Assembly: GCA_963855995.1 (NCBI GenBank)
Contig: OY979718.1
Span: 48,209,559 to 48,273,558 of the forward strand
Direction: 5' to 3'
Length of the DNA: 64,000 bases
DNA from: Muricea muricata
Lineage: Eukaryota > Cnidaria > Anthozoa > Malacalcyonacea > Plexauridae
Within the stretch, counting starts at the first letter, position 1. Every line of letters starts with the position of its first letter. The notes beneath the pieces were generated by a model that saw only the letters and a program-made list of their open reading frames with translations, made no database searches and was not told the origin of the DNA. Positions 33,501-46,965 of this stretch are shown piece after piece. The position numbers and the translations under genes are program-made.

Positions 33501-36500
33501 TCCAGTGGTGGAGATTTACATTTAGAACTCCCATCTGGCCAAGCTGAAGCTCCTCCCGAACATTGGGTATGTATATGTGGGTTGTATTGGTAAAAATGAC
33601 ATGAAAGTACCAATCGGAAATGCGTTTGTTCGTTTAGCCATGATGTTTGTTGACCTTTGGAACATTTTTTGTTTCTATTTGAAGTATACGCTGCCTTATA
33701 TTTTTTTTCTGTGATGACTTTTGCAGCAAATTGCTCCATATGAAACAAAGGCGATCATTCGGATGAATTTTCTTGGACGAGTTGTCAGTAATCATACAGC
33801 ATTCATACGAATACGTACTATCCAATTTAACGCACCAACCCAATTACTAATTTTACCTGTCGAAATTGAGGTCACAACAGGTAGGTACGGCGTTAATTAG
33901 GGGGTTGTGAATAAAATACTTCGGTATTATCTATGGTGGAAAAACGGTGTCATTTGCCCTCGCAAATTAGATTTAAAAATTGGATTTATGCAACATGGAT
34001 GATAAACTATCACCATGAGGTTGGGTTACAGTATATGGAGAACTATTCTTGAGCTTGAACAATTATTCTCATGCATCATGGCAAATTGTCCTTTTTGCAC
34101 AGAATTTGCATGGTTGTTGATAAAACGTGTGTCAGGACCAACCTTTCATACAAGGTACATTAAATATACATGCATATGCAATCAATGAAACGCTCATCTG
34201 AAATGTTCTGTGAAATGTTCTGTGTAGTCCTCTTGTCTCTATTTTATCCCTATTTGTTGTATGTATATAAGGCGAAAATGCAATTACTTTATTAAGAAAC
34301 TGCAATTCTATTGTAGTTCATCATCTGCTCTAAGTTGTTTCCAGTGTCAGTAAATTCAATCCATGGACCTATAATATCGTGGTAAACAGATACTAAACGT
34401 ATTAATGTTCATTCTATATTTTATATAGCTCCTGGGTTGTTCCCTTCTGTAGATATGCTGGATTTTGGAACATTGAGGAAAATGGGTGAGTTATTTGAGA
34501 GAACTCTATAGCTCCCTCAAAATAAGGTCTTTTACTGGACTTGTACATTATACATTTTTCTGGGCTTGTATAAGGGGTATATACAGTATGTGGCAAAGGA
34601 AGAAATTAGGGGTATCTTTTTGTAAAAGTTTAAAAGCTCCTTGCCTATTAGTGGATGTTGATTTCACTCCCTTCTGGAGAACAAAAACCTGCATTGGTTT
34701 ACAAGAACCTTTGTTTTTAGATGAACCAAAATCAATTGTAGTCTCACTTTTAAACACACACAACAAACCAGTTTCACTAACGGTAAGACCTTCTTTCAAT
34801 GTAACGTATATTTTGCGATAAAGTGTATGCATGGTTGTCTGAAACAATAAGTATCAGATTCCTATATGTCTTGAGCTGAGGTTTACGGCATCTAGCACTC
34901 TGTATTGCGTTCTGTTAATTCTGGGAAGTAAATTTCTCTGCGTGGTCGCAAAATATGCGCAACATCACAATTACAGAAAGGTTATAAAAATTTAAATGCC
35001 GCCATATTACATTTTAAATAGTTTTATAATTTACAATGCTCATCTCTCTAGGAAATTATTGTTGAACCGCCAAATAGAGCTATAAAAGTGCATATAGGGG
35101 TAAGTTGCTGATTGTAAGCAAATATTTAGGCGACTTTCGTATAGCATGCTGTAACAATGTGTGGTTTTTTCGTAGAATACAGTTATCAAACCTGCTCAGA
35201 AGTACATATCCTCTTTTAGTGTAACTTTTACAGGTATTGTACAACTTTTCCGCAGTAACCCGTAACGTGCAAGCCAATCTATTGCAAGCTATAAACTTAA
35301 GCATAGAGCAGCGTCGTGGACTTAAATTGAAATCTGGTTTCCATTAACGCAGAATACACTAAGTAACGATTGATTTGAGTACAGGTCGCAAAAGGAAAGA
35401 TTGATGTAGTCTATATGACTGTTACGATTTGGAAACCAGACTTAACCAGATATTACTTGGCTAAGACAGTGTCGGTCGGGACTGGGGACAATATTCTTCC
35501 TTGGGATATGTTCAAAAAAGAACTCCCTAATCAATCTTTAAAAACACTATTCAATCCTTAGAAACTCCGGGAAGTTTCTTATTGAAGATCAGCAAGAACA
35601 CTCTATGGAACATGATTATTTCATGCACTATAAATTCCAATTTGTATAATTATGTTAGATATCATATTAAATTTGAGGCATGTTTTTAAATTAAGCTTTC
35701 GGTAATAAAAAATGATCATATACAACCTAAATTCGCCCTGTGTCGCCGTTTCTTATTTAGAATCCGTTGGCGTTCAGTAACATTGTTAATGGTCGGTAGC
35801 ATCATTGATCTCGTTCCTAAATTGCTCTGGTCTCAATTAGATGAAGTTTTATTTTAAATGGAAATTGTTTTGACGGCTTCCAGCAAGCTCGTTGTTACCT
35901 TAGTCGTCTAGGCGTGCGATCTAGTACAACCGGCGGGGTTTCGAATCCCGGTGAGGCTCGATTATTGTTAAATTCGTCAAACTTCTTCAAATTTACGATT
36001 TAGGTCAGGGTTATGTTGGGGGTCAGGGGAAGCGAAATGTAAGTTTTATCAGATATTTAGGCTTGGAAACGAGATCAATAGTGCTAAGCGACTATTAAAG
36101 GTGTGCTACAGACTGTCTGCGGATTCCAAATTTGCGTCGCCTTCAAACCGCAAAATAATGAGAAGACACGGAAAATTGGGTCAAGACCTCTTCTTCCATT
36201 GACAATAACTTGAATCACAAGCTATCTTATCTAGCTCAGTAATATCTCAGCCTTATCACTCTTTTTATTTATTCTAAAAGCGGCGCACTTAAAAAACCTG
36301 AGGCAAAACCATGGGAAAATTATTGTGCTGTCAACAAGTAAAGGCAATCCAAGAATGGTGCTTAACTTCCAAGCGAACGTCTTACAAGGGTAATGTACAC
36401 TCATTTGCTCTTTGTATGTGAGTTTGATTAATTCTATAATTCAAAATACTAATCAAATTCTCATGTAGACGATATAACAGTACATATGCAACCCCCACAG

Positions 36501-39500
36501 TAAATTACTGTATTGTAGATACTATATCACTTCCTGTATGAAACAGATAGGCACAAGTACTTACGGTTATTATGACTGATTCAACTTCAAAATGCCAGCA
36601 ACCTCGCGTCCTGCGTTTCGTGCCTCAAACGAAAATTTAAAAACGAGGATAAAATAACGGCTTGGGTAAACAATTAAATTTTTTTGGTACTTGACGGTTG
36701 TTATTGCACGAGCCGTCGGTACAATAAGCTGCAATACTTTAATAAAATGTTGCTTTCTCTCAAATTTTTTTTGTTTCATATTTTGAATAATGTTTCATAT
36801 TTTGAATAATGTTTCGAGATTTGACATGCAAGGATTATTAGTTAATGCTAAACACAGTACAATCACTGATTGAAATGCATAGTGCAGTTGCTATATAGGC
36901 ATAAATGAATCAGTGAAACAATACAACGAAGCGGTTGTTGTCGTAGTGTACCGGTAATAAGAAATGAGTTTTAATAATCGGTTCACATGGGAGGTTTTTG
37001 CAGCAATTCTAAGTGCTTTTTTTGGACGATGTGAACGAGTGGATTTGTAACAGATCTTCACATTGGCGTTTTTCATTCACTACATTTACTGCATATTCCA
37101 CTCTTTCGCATCTGTCAAAAGTAGAATATCACTTCTGTGAACTGGCCTTGAAGTCTCTTGTTATTGCCGTGATGGTAGAGAAAGTGAACGCTTGATTTTC
37201 GTAACTAATGTATATTAAGCAAAATGGCTTCATAGCTTAACTCATCTTGACCCCCAACAACTCCATGCGTTAAGAATTAGCTCTTATACTAAAGATTCGT
37301 CCTCAAATGAAATTCGAGTTTTTATAATCATCTGGGATATCATTGTGAGCATTTTAACTCATTTTGCCACCACCTGCGAACTCGTTCTGTGTGAAGTCAG
37401 TATCTAATGATAAAACTCGCACACACATTTGTTTCTAGAACTCTGGCATATTCAGTGAGCAAAACGAGGTTTTTTATTGGTCGTGCACCATATCAACCTA
37501 TCGTGCGTAAAATGGTTATAACGAATACATTCACATTTCCTTTGGTTATATATCGAGTTGTGGCTTCTCCTGATGTCCAAGATTTTGTGTCTGTAAGTAT
37601 GTTAGCGTATGCAATTATATGTACTACTTACTGCATACAACAGCTTTGAAAAAACTTGCATAAGACATATCTGAAGTAATTTGCACATCTAACCGTCAGT
37701 ATAACTAACTACAGAGTACATACGCATCAGCATGCACTTGAGGCAGCTCCTCAATTGTTTTAAGACCATGCACGAATAGAGGTCCGAATCAGGCTTCTTT
37801 AACTCGGGTCTCTTAGCTCTGGAGACGAGTGTGGCAACCACAACACCACCCAAATTGCTACATAGCTTGTCCGAACACACTTGTAATTGACATTCATACG
37901 TAGTTATTGCTTTGAAATAAGATGAACATGATTGGTGCATCTAATGAACAATATTCATGAATCTTTAGTCAATCTTTGGTCATATTTGTTGACAAAGACA
38001 AGTTAAACATCAGCAATGCACCGAGTGATAATGCATTATATTTTCCGTTATTTAGATCGTGAATTTTTCCTCACCAACGACAGTAAGAGAACAAAAAACT
38101 ACCTCGCCATTCTCTATTCGTTTTCTCGCCGATAAATCCATGTCAACACTTACTTCAAGTATTCGGGTTTACACTAATGCTTCGATTTTCACTATTCCTG
38201 TTCAATGTTTTGATGGGAAATTGCAGGTTAGTAATTTCTCTCCAATGCATTAATAACTTTTACTATAAATTTGAAACACACACGTCAGTCAGGGCCGTAG
38301 CTACAACGTTAATAAGGGGTTTATATTAATATATTCATGTTTGCCCGAAGGGTTTCTTTTCAATTGATCAATTTGAATTTGATTTGAAAAGAAACTCGTC
38401 GTGCAGAACATGAATATATGAATATAACACCCCCCCCCCCCCGATTAACGTTCTAGCTACCCTGATGTCAGTGCATATCGAGATTCTATTTCAAGTACAA
38501 CTTACAGTTATAATCCTCTTATATTTCAGTATCGCTTTACTGAATCAGTATTGAAGTTGGGAACGCTTGCTGTTAAACAAAGAAATCGAAAGACTTTTCG
38601 AATTGCGAATAGAAATCCAACTTCGGTGAGTAAATGGTTGCATGGTTTATTGTTATTTAGGTTTTTGTTTATATTTTCATGCCCTGTTCAAAAAATATTC
38701 ACCAGATATACTTTATCCCTAGATTTAGTATAAATACAATCAGTTGCTTTTAATTCCTTGATTACTACTTAATTGCTGATTAATTTTGGTCATAAAATTG
38801 TTAAGCATAAATTGTTGGCAGTGATAACGTATTATTATTTGTAGATTAAACTGCAATTGCGTACGTCCAATCGTACTTTGGCGAAACTAGAGTACTTGGC
38901 GGTGGGACGTGAGGATATAAATCAGTACTCGGAAATTCCTGCTGAAGGGGTACGAAATCAGATTTATTATTCCCAAAAATTTCAGCGTGTCGATTCATCC
39001 GCAATTAGATATATTGTAGTGTTGTATATAGTTAATAACTACTCTCCTGTATGTGTACCAAGGTCGGTCAGCCACAACCTCGTACCCAGGCTCTCTTCTT
39101 TACGCGACTTGCTTGAGAAAGAGACCCTGGCAAATGCTGGCCACGTGGCTCCCAGATTTTGGGAGCCACTCAGATTTTGGGAGCCACTCAGATATCCATT
39201 ACAAGTTAGGAGAGGATTTGTACGTTATTTATGTAGATGTAACTCTTGTTATTTAAAATTAAATACATTAACATATACCATCCACCATCCCTCACAAGCC
39301 AGCTCCAGAAATGTAGGAGCCACGTGACCAGTATTCACCAGGGTCTCTTCCTCCAGTAAGGAGCGTAGAGGTTGTGGCTGACCGACCTTCATACGCATAA
39401 TAGGAGAGCAATTATTAACTACAGAAAAGAGAAGAGAGTCTGGGTACGAGGTTGGGTCAGCCACTCACTACGGCACTATTTTCCTGTAAATTTAGTGTCA

Positions 39501-42500
39501 ATAGATAGCGAAACAGTGCAAATAGTGCCTCGGTGAGTGGTTCACTATAGTTTACTACTTACTTTTTCAACTTACTACACATGAAAAATGACAAACCCTT
39601 TTTACATGCATGACAGCTGATATTATCTTTCATACATACCAATTCGTTATTCCCTTACGCCTCAGTAAAAGTTTGGAAAAGTCTGTCAATATCAATTAAA
39701 ATTTCTGTTGGAAGCAGTTGCCATTCTACCTGAATAATAAAATATATAGCCTTGCATTTGTCCTAACCATCTTCGAGCTACATTGACCGGTTCCTAGGCA
39801 TTGGCTAATTTATATGAAGGTACAATTGATGGGTTCTAGGGAAATATCTGGGGCTTTTCGCTATCGTACTAGTGCCTGTTCGTTTGACTTAAGTAAAATT
39901 TTTGCACCAATATCACCGAACTATAGCTTTTGCACCTGCTTCTGATAGAATGGATTTTTCGAGATTTCGTTCTATTGATTGATCGATCGATCGATTTTTT
40001 GATTGATTCATTGAAATACATTGTCGAATTTGTCGTAACCAGTAATGACATTGACATATGTACTGAATTATTCGTCTAGGTCACACTAGAGCCAAACCAA
40101 CTTTTACAATTTTGTCTGGATGTTAAAGTACCAGACGTAGATGGTGATTATTCTGGTAATATTAGTTTCATTACGACGTACGAGGTAATGTATGACGGTT
40201 TTGATAATACCTAATTATTCATCTCTTTGTTTGCAACGTATCGTTGTTTCATCTGTGCTATTTGTCGAGAAATCAGAATTCGATAATTTTGAGCTGCATG
40301 CAAATACACTGATATACATGCACGTAATTTACAAAGTGGATTTATACATGACATTTTTTGCAGACAAAGATCATGTTGTTCTCATTCAAAGCAGCCAGTG
40401 GTCATATTGAAGTAGATCCAGTCAAGATCGTATTTAATAATTCATTTCCAGTACGTACAGTATATGCTTGTCGCATACTTACTCTCAGATATTCAATTTA
40501 TATTTATATTATGTATTGTTCACAGAACATTTGGATTATTGCTGAAGCAATATAGTGTTATATCTAAACTAGTCAAGTCTGTACATGTAAGATCTGTATT
40601 ACACTTTACTATTTCAACATTGATTTTACTCGTCTATATACTCATTGTAAACATTTTTTAGGGAAGAAATGAAAGTGTTCCGATATTTCTAACAAGTTCT
40701 TTCCTCAATCCTATAACTGTATTTTCTTCTGCGGTGAAAGCTAGCAAGCCGTTCACATTTGTTCCCGCCAAGAAATCAGATATACAACTTGCTCCGAATA
40801 TTCGAGAGAAGGTAAAATGCCAAGGTCTATTGTTCTCTACTTTCTTGTTTAATATTATTATTGTTTTTGAATTTCCTGTTATTTGATAGATTGGAGATGT
40901 TGTTTTCAACCCTCGACTGGCTTGCTCGTCGGATTGTTACTTGAGTATTGGCAATGAGAAACGCGAAGGTAAAACAACAACAAGCATGCTTTTGTCCTGT
41001 ATATAAACCTGGATGCGTAGCATAAGAATTACATTCCTGTTATTTCTATGGTTCGCGTCACATTTTGATGCCACGCTATGCGCACTTTTTTCGGGGTTTT
41101 TATTTAAACACAACATGAATCGCGAGCGAAACTATGTAAACTACTTTTAAAAGCTACTAGTCCAGCTTACTTCATTTTAAAAATGGAAGTTTATCCAATC
41201 CAACCCCAAGTCTCTCCTTTTTTCTTTTTTTTTCGCTCCCTGTCACTCAGGAAGTGATAATGTTTGGTATTCATTTTATCTTTCCTCGTGTGTCAACTTT
41301 TGTATGGGCCTTTTTTTTTTCATTAAAAGCTTGGCTTGCCAGCTTGTCGTTACCTTCAAATACCTCAGGTATCGATACATTAATACATCAAACAGAATGG
41401 AATAAATGGAATTCTCTGTTAGAAGCAAGACGAAACAGGTGATGTATATGCATGATATGGCAAAACTAATGTTTATTTACCACGTAACTGTTTGAAGTTT
41501 ATACTAAACTTTCATGTTTTTGTTTTAGTTTCAACCGAAGTCTTTATATTGACACAGAAACAGTAAAAGGTATTGAAGTAACTATGAAAAGTGGTTTAAC
41601 ATGGCCATCATTGACGCCAGATCGTCCAATCCGATTTCCATTAACACACATTGGTAATACATCTCACAAGACACTGACGTTAGAGAATCCTGCTGACGTT
41701 CCAGTCGTTCTTCAAGTCGTCCCGTTGTCTGTTTATCCGGATGCCCAGTCAGCCATTGATGTTTTATCTGACAGGTATGTTTTTTACAACTATTCTTGCG
41801 AAAGAGCACATGGGTTGACAAAATGAAAGCGATATAGAATTTGGTCTGCCACTATGATTAACCATCATGAAATGAATACCATGTAAGTAACCCACACAAC
41901 GTTTACACATGATGAATGTAATTTTTATTTGTCAAGATTTGACGTGGATTTGCTGACAGCTAAACCCTCATATCACTCGTGTTTCTCACTGCCAACCGCT
42001 GTTCTAGACAAGGTACGTCTAATTTCACTCTTCAGTTTTTGCTTAGTCATATCTCAGGTAATTCTCTAATGGTAATGTTATTTTGTAGTATTTGTCAGAC
42101 AAACCAGATTCTGATGTGACATCATCATTAGATGCTACGCTAGGCGTACGTACTTCTCCTGATGCAATCTCTATGATCATTCCTCCACGCTCTAAGACAA
42201 ATATTCCAATACAATTCAAACCAGAAAATGAAGACCAAAGAACATCTGTCATATTTATAAGGTACATACTCTATACGTTTTTGTGTAATTAATGTTTGAT
42301 ATACACCTGTAAGTAGTACTCTGCACTTCTTTGCAAAAGATCAAACTGCCAAAGTATTCTAGCTGTTGATCACTTGTGTAGATGGAACAATGGCAGCAAG
42401 CATTTATAATGCAACTGTATGTATTGGAGTACAGTTTGGTGTGAAAGTTTGATTTCACACCAAAATTGCCCTACAAAAAGTTAAGTTTCCTATTTATTAT

Positions 42501-45500
42501 ATTAATTTTGAAAGTCGTCTAAAAGCGGGAACATTATGTTGAAGTCAGTTTAATCCTATGATATATTTTACACAGAGTGTATAAAAAAAATTTACAGTTG
42601 GAAAAATCCCGCTAATGCAGAGAGCGTTCGATGTTTAATGAAATGTTTTAAAGAACGAGACCTTTAAAAATTAGATATTAGCCCATTTTTGCACAATTTA
42701 TGACACATGATCACCCTTTTTCTTTGTTTAGGAACAATTTAACAGTATTAGATGTTGTATCTGTACAAGGTCAGGGAGCAAGAGGAGAACTAATGATTAA
42801 TGGAAAAAGGCCCAGCGGCGATAGCGTGCTTATGTTTGAGTTAAAACAAAAACATTTGGAAGATTGTGCTAGTATGTATTTTAGATTTTCTTTTTAAATA
42901 CTAAAAACACTGGGAACATATTTCTTATTATGGTCATTTAAAAAACACTCCCGTTGGGTTATCGAAAACTCTGTCTTGCAGTGGTTTTATTATTTTTGAG
43001 AGTAATAGCATGAAACTTGCAGCATTCGTTATTCATTCCTTTTCCTGAAAACCTGTGAAATAGAAGTTGCTTCATAGAAACGAAATTTTGTCTCGCGGTG
43101 GTTTCGATCAGTTTCATAAAGTATTGTAAAATGTTCTTGTTGATTACTGTCTTCACTGATTCAAGAAAGCGGAGATGGGAAAATAATCAACAGCTGGCAA
43201 GACCTTTTTAATCGAATAATCAAAACCTTTTTAATCGAAAGACATTTTTAATCGAAAAATAAACTATTTAAACCCAGTGATTTCTATGAAGTTTGTAGCT
43301 TGATTTTTGATGAAAAACTAAAATTTCAAAGAGCGGCGATGATACTGAAAATAGCCGGTGAAATTCGCCGTTTGCCGACTTGGAATGAGACCCCTGGGCT
43401 TGGCCTTTATAATCGTTAGCTAAAAATATGAATTCTTCTTTGAGGTCAAGTAGTTCTCGCTTTTTCTCCCAGCCAACAAAGTGTGTGCTATGCAGTGTTG
43501 CTGTATGGTCAATATTCTCTTTATAATTATTATGAACAGAGTTGAACCCGAATTCTGGTGGTAAGCCATATCGTTCGCTAACTGTAAAGAAAACTGTATT
43601 AGCTACGAACCCTGGTCAACTGGCTACACACGTGACATCGTTCAGTATTGATGGTTATGAATGTGAAGGATATGGTTTTAAAGTTCTCAACTGCAAAGCT
43701 CTCAATCTTAAACCTTCTGCTTCAGTAAAGATCGATATTGCGTAAGTAAAAAATATTTATGATCGGTTATGAAACTGTTGAAATCGACTACAGGACTTTT
43801 AGCTTGGCAAAGTAAAAAACAAAAAACGATGTAATTTATTTTTAATTATTTCTTTAGCTTCACTCCTGATTTTTCTGTCTCGCGTGTATCTCGACGTCTT
43901 CAAATCAAGACGTCTCTTGGCAAGGTGTTTGAGTTCAGTTTAATTGCTACAATTCCATCTGAGCTTATCCCACTTTGTGCTGCAGCAGCAGGACGACCAC
44001 AATGGGAATATCAAGCGTACGTCTCAACAGCCTTTTTAATGATTGGTTTACTTGTCGCAACCCTACTCTTGGCTCATTTTGAGGCTAGAAAAGTCATCTC
44101 CGCTAGTCTCGCATCATTACCTCATAATCACGTCTTACTGAATGGTACACATATGAACGGTGACATTTTTGATTTACGGAAAATATCAGCGTCCGCACAG
44201 ACTCCCCTTATGCCAGATGACTTGTACCTACCTCGCCAAGATGGTAGTGAACAATCTCGAACCAGCACGAAGGAAGTAGCAGCTAGTGACAAAATGAAAG
44301 GCAATTTCTACCCTCAACCAGTTAGAAGTCCTGGTGATAGCTGCGAACGGCTGACATCAAACAACAACTCGATAATCAGTGAAGCATCTGAATATGACAG
44401 ACTCACAGTAAAACCGAATGACAACGATTTTAAAAAGAAACAAAAGAAAACCACAAGCGTAAATCAACAAACGAAAAGAAAAGATTTAGATTCAGAAACT
44501 CCTAAACCCATTGTCCTAGTCTTCCCGAATGTTAGCACCATAGATACAACATCAATAGAGCTACTGAATTCCGAGTGTCCTGAATATGAAACCGTGAAGT
44601 CACAACGAGATAGTTCATCCAGTGATGGCAACAGTGTTTGTGGTGAAGCTTCCGTTTCTGCGTTACTAGCGAAAAAAGACAAGTCGAAAATACGGAAGAA
44701 AACAGCGAAAGTATCTCCAGCACTTCTGTCTGTTGATGAAAAGAAAACGAAAGTCGTTGATAAAGCTAAAGCAAAGAACAGCGAGAACACGAAAGACAAA
44801 GAAAAGACGGATAATTTGGAAAAAGTAAAAGACCGCAAAGGGAAACAAAATAGCGAAACGAAGGAAGACAGCCAAGAACCAAAGAAACAAGATGCTGCCT
44901 CTAAACCAGTCAAACTCCAGAATAACAAAGCAACAAGCAAGACATCAAGAAAAACCAGTTTGCCGACTGAATTAGAACAAACACATCCCAAACCAAAGCT
45001 AGATAAATCAAAGTCACTACCAACGGGTTCTGTGAGCAAGACACAGTCAAGTAAATCTAGTACTGCGAACAAGAAAAACTCGTCAAATTCAGGCAAACAC
45101 ACACAACATATCGAGGATACTCCACACACAATAACAGAAGCCATTAACTCGGCACTCGAAATTACACTGAAACATTCTCCCACCACTGAAACAAGTCAAA
45201 GTGGCTCACGATCTCATTCTCGTTGTTCGTCAACATCTCCTTCGCCACCGCTCTCAGATTCATCCCAAAATTTAAGTCAAAGCAGCCGTAGCAGCAGTTA
45301 CAGCAGTGTGGTTGGAAGTGAAGAGTCTGTCAACAGTGATTCTTCATCTAGAAGAAAGAAACTCTCTAAGAATCAGAAACCAAGCCCACTGGTCATACAA
45401 AAACCCACTGGACACACTAGTAAGTGTGTTAACATTTGTGTTAACATTTATGATGCAACTATTGTTTTAATCTCGGTATCAAAAAAGAAAAAAAAAATAG

Positions 45501-46965
45501 ACTAAACTTTACTATACATTGTAAGGAGCGGTGACAACGTCTTATGTAAAAAAATAGAGTGATTAACAATTGTTCATTTATGTGAAATGGTTATTGGTAT
45601 ATTCACCAGTATATTTTCAATATCACTGAGTATATACGGTTCATCAATTGCAAAATATACAGGTCAGAAATGCAAAATATTCTCAGAAACATTTCGGGAA
45701 ACACGAGTGAAGTTTGGGAAGGGAAAAGTTATTCAAATACGTCGGTGAAAAGAAAAGTTGATGGCAATTCCCGCAGATATACAAAACACGTCTTCTAGTT
45801 AGGTTCTTTACTTTCTCAACATCAATACATCAAGACAACTTTACACTTTTCATGTGCTCTGGACAATGTGGAAATGTGGATAGGAAAGCTTTACTTGTTG
45901 GCTTGTACTTTTCAAAACCTTTGTGTTTCAAATCACTTTAATGAGCCCTTTTTCGCGCCGAGATATTTGAGGAAAGGTCCTTCATGTATAAGAGGGCCTA
46001 AATACTAGTTTGTTAACTACATGCGATTACTATTGTATACATACATGCATGTATATATACATGATTATTATCTTTATTGATTCTTGTACTACTCTGGTTA
46101 TAAATAAAAGTAATGAGTGATTTGAAACTTTATCTCATGTTTAGATCCTTTCAGCGTGAAACGTCTAGCAAGCAGTAACCTTGTTAACGATCTCGCCGGC
46201 ACTGCATGGAAAGGATTGCGGGATACAACTGCACGTGATCTCAGGGTTTCACCGTCTTTAGAATTTCCACCATCCTCGACATCCAGCTCGTTATTCACAA
46301 GCACACCATTTGATAAAGATGGAAAGTTGGAACGGCGTACATCGGTGAAAGATGCACCTGAAGACGAGGACCCAAGTAGTGATAAGCACCCTCTCTACAC
46401 CTTTCATGATGTGAAAGCTCCAGGATTATCGACACCCTTTGTGGAAGTAGGCACCTCCGTCCCGAAGTTCTGGCCTGACGAACCAATCCCATCACTGGAA
46501 AATTTGATTCCAATGAAGCAAACCCGCAATACCAACTGGGTAAATTTTCTTGATGAAAGCTCTGCCAAAGCCTCAAAACTACCATCTCCTGGCATGCCTC
46601 AAAGTTCCAAGACTGTAGCAGAAATCTGGGATGCAGGTCATTGGGCTGATGAAAATGATGGCTGGTCGACTGCGTTTTCCCCCACCTTGGAAGCAGATCA
46701 AGTCTTCCCTCCTTTTCCTGGAGCATACGATTCAACATCATGGTCGACTGGAGCCTACTCTGATTACTATGGAATACCCAGTGAAGAATGTTGGATTGAC
46801 GGTAATCCATCATCATGTGGAACTGACATGAAATATGGCAATAATGACAACACAACTTTTTCAAATGGAACATCATCTCATCAACTCAACCCGTACAGTG
46901 AACCGTGGGACGGCGGAAGTAGTCGAGCAAAGCAGAATGTCTGGTCATCTCCTTCCAATTACTAA
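24514..46965 (+). CDS. TMEM131: TMEM131-family transmembrane protein (collagen/secretory cargo assembly)
   Basis: 31 coding exons, with phases agreeing at every junction, predict 1854 residues (human TMEM131 is ~1880). Exons: 24514-24616, 24797-24834, 25249-25271, 25444-25536, 25714-25791, 32235-32382, 32920-33033, 33116-33238, 33486-33566, 33727-33880, 34429-34485, 34721-34782, 35052-35099, 35176-35233, 36281-36389, 37439-37592, 38056-38226, 38530-38625, 38845-38949, 40080-40184, 40364-40450, 40662-40811, 40890-40968, 41330-41438, 41529-41774, 41937-42012, 42089-42261, 42732-42871, 43540-43741, 43858-45419, 46145-46965. A signal peptide (residues ~1-24) leads to the PapD-like start FEPQYLDFGEQPVGMP, then NPYRLRPYLGARV, SSGGDLHLELPSG, ECEGYGFKVLNC and FTPDFSVSRV. 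One membrane helix lies at ~1115-1136. The cytosolic tail is long, Lys/Ser-rich and ends in a Trp-containing segment. TMEM131 proteins bind procollagen in the ER lumen and TRAPP/COPII machinery through the tail. Exons 2-4 (a 23-bp microexon among them) are the least certain. Confidence 0.93.
26767..27040 (-). pseudogene. Protein-like minus-strand relic inside intron 5
   Basis: A frame from ATG at 27040 reads MDNSTSGSIIHHPSKTRSDS, EFKKLWRHADLAKISVSNF and GWTGQISDKYDYPTTNL, then stops. A shifted frame continues YRDISREGFLCDAFYHLFFS to 26767. The composition is protein-like, but I recognise no family. One frameshift would join the parts. It may be a retro-inserted gene fragment or chance. Confidence 0.25.
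30045..30130 (-). repeat. tRNA-derived SINE-like segment
   Basis: On the minus strand, TAGCTCAGTTGGCAGAG matches a tRNA internal promoter A box. A degenerate B-box-like GGTCGTAGATTTAG lies about 30 bases downstream. The A-box segment (CGTAGCTCAGTTGG) is tandemly duplicated (30103-30116 and 30117-30130). No foldable acceptor stem, so this is a SINE head or tRNA relic, not a functional tRNA. Confidence 0.6.
31290..31380 (-). pseudogene. Protein-like minus-strand fragment inside intron 5
   Basis: The minus-strand frame reads HLPKSVIDLLHDCTGVRTIT, then CIGQEVRKGGGFIHFQPPYE and IRQYFEIANFN. It is unusually protein-like for intron sequence. A second piece at about 31830-31700 reads KEVFVFHRPVIERCITQLI and HSRKYEQSWLATSHRKRREV, ending at a GTATGT donor-like site. 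I could not join the two with matching phases and do not recognise the protein. Confidence 0.25.
35925..35965 (+). repeat. tRNA/SINE B-box remnant in intron 14
   Basis: GGGGTTTCGAATCCCGGTGA resembles a tRNA T-arm with one extra T in the loop. The preceding 35 bases do not form a D arm or acceptor stem, so it is a relic. Confidence 0.35.
38290..38464. mobile_element. hAT-like MITE in intron 17 of TMEM131
   Basis: This 175-bp element has TIR CAGGG(CC)GTAGCTA...AACGTTAAT, mirrored by ATTAACGTTCTAGCTACCCTG-type sequence at the right. The flanks ACGTCAGT (38282-38289) and ATGTCAGT (38465-38472) form an 8-bp duplication with one change. It contains a C-tract near the right end. Confidence 0.82.
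39075..39454. mobile_element. Foldback element in intron 19 with 9-bp TSD (CAACCTCGTACCC TIR)
   Basis: The ends are CAACCTCGTACCCAGGCTCTC and its inverted match at 39454. It is bounded by a perfect 9-bp duplication GGTCAGCCA (39066-39074 and 39455-39463). The TIR belongs to the same family as those at 19436 and 63337. The interior contains a second, diverged inverted copy of the left end, including host-side sequence to the left of the insertion. It lies about 125 bp after the exon 19 donor. Confidence 0.8.

Noticed and set aside
35390-35560. Open stretch reading IDVVYMTVTIWKPDLTRYY as a TMEM131 exon
   Set aside because: The phase after exon 14 leads to a stop from the nearest good acceptor. 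The exon at 36281 gives the expected family sequence (HGKIIVLSTSKG) with correct phases.
38857-39327. 156-codon plus-strand frame as one exon
   Set aside because: Only 38845-38949 is exon 19; the rest reads through the GTACGA donor into a foldback element.
44464-45186. 240-codon minus-strand open frame
   Set aside because: It is the antisense shadow of the Lys/Ser-rich exon 30 of the TMEM131-family gene; biased codons on the coding strand keep the opposite frame open.
46295-46876. 193-codon minus-strand open frame
   Set aside because: Antisense of the last TMEM131 exon; no domain, and the plus frame has clear family context.
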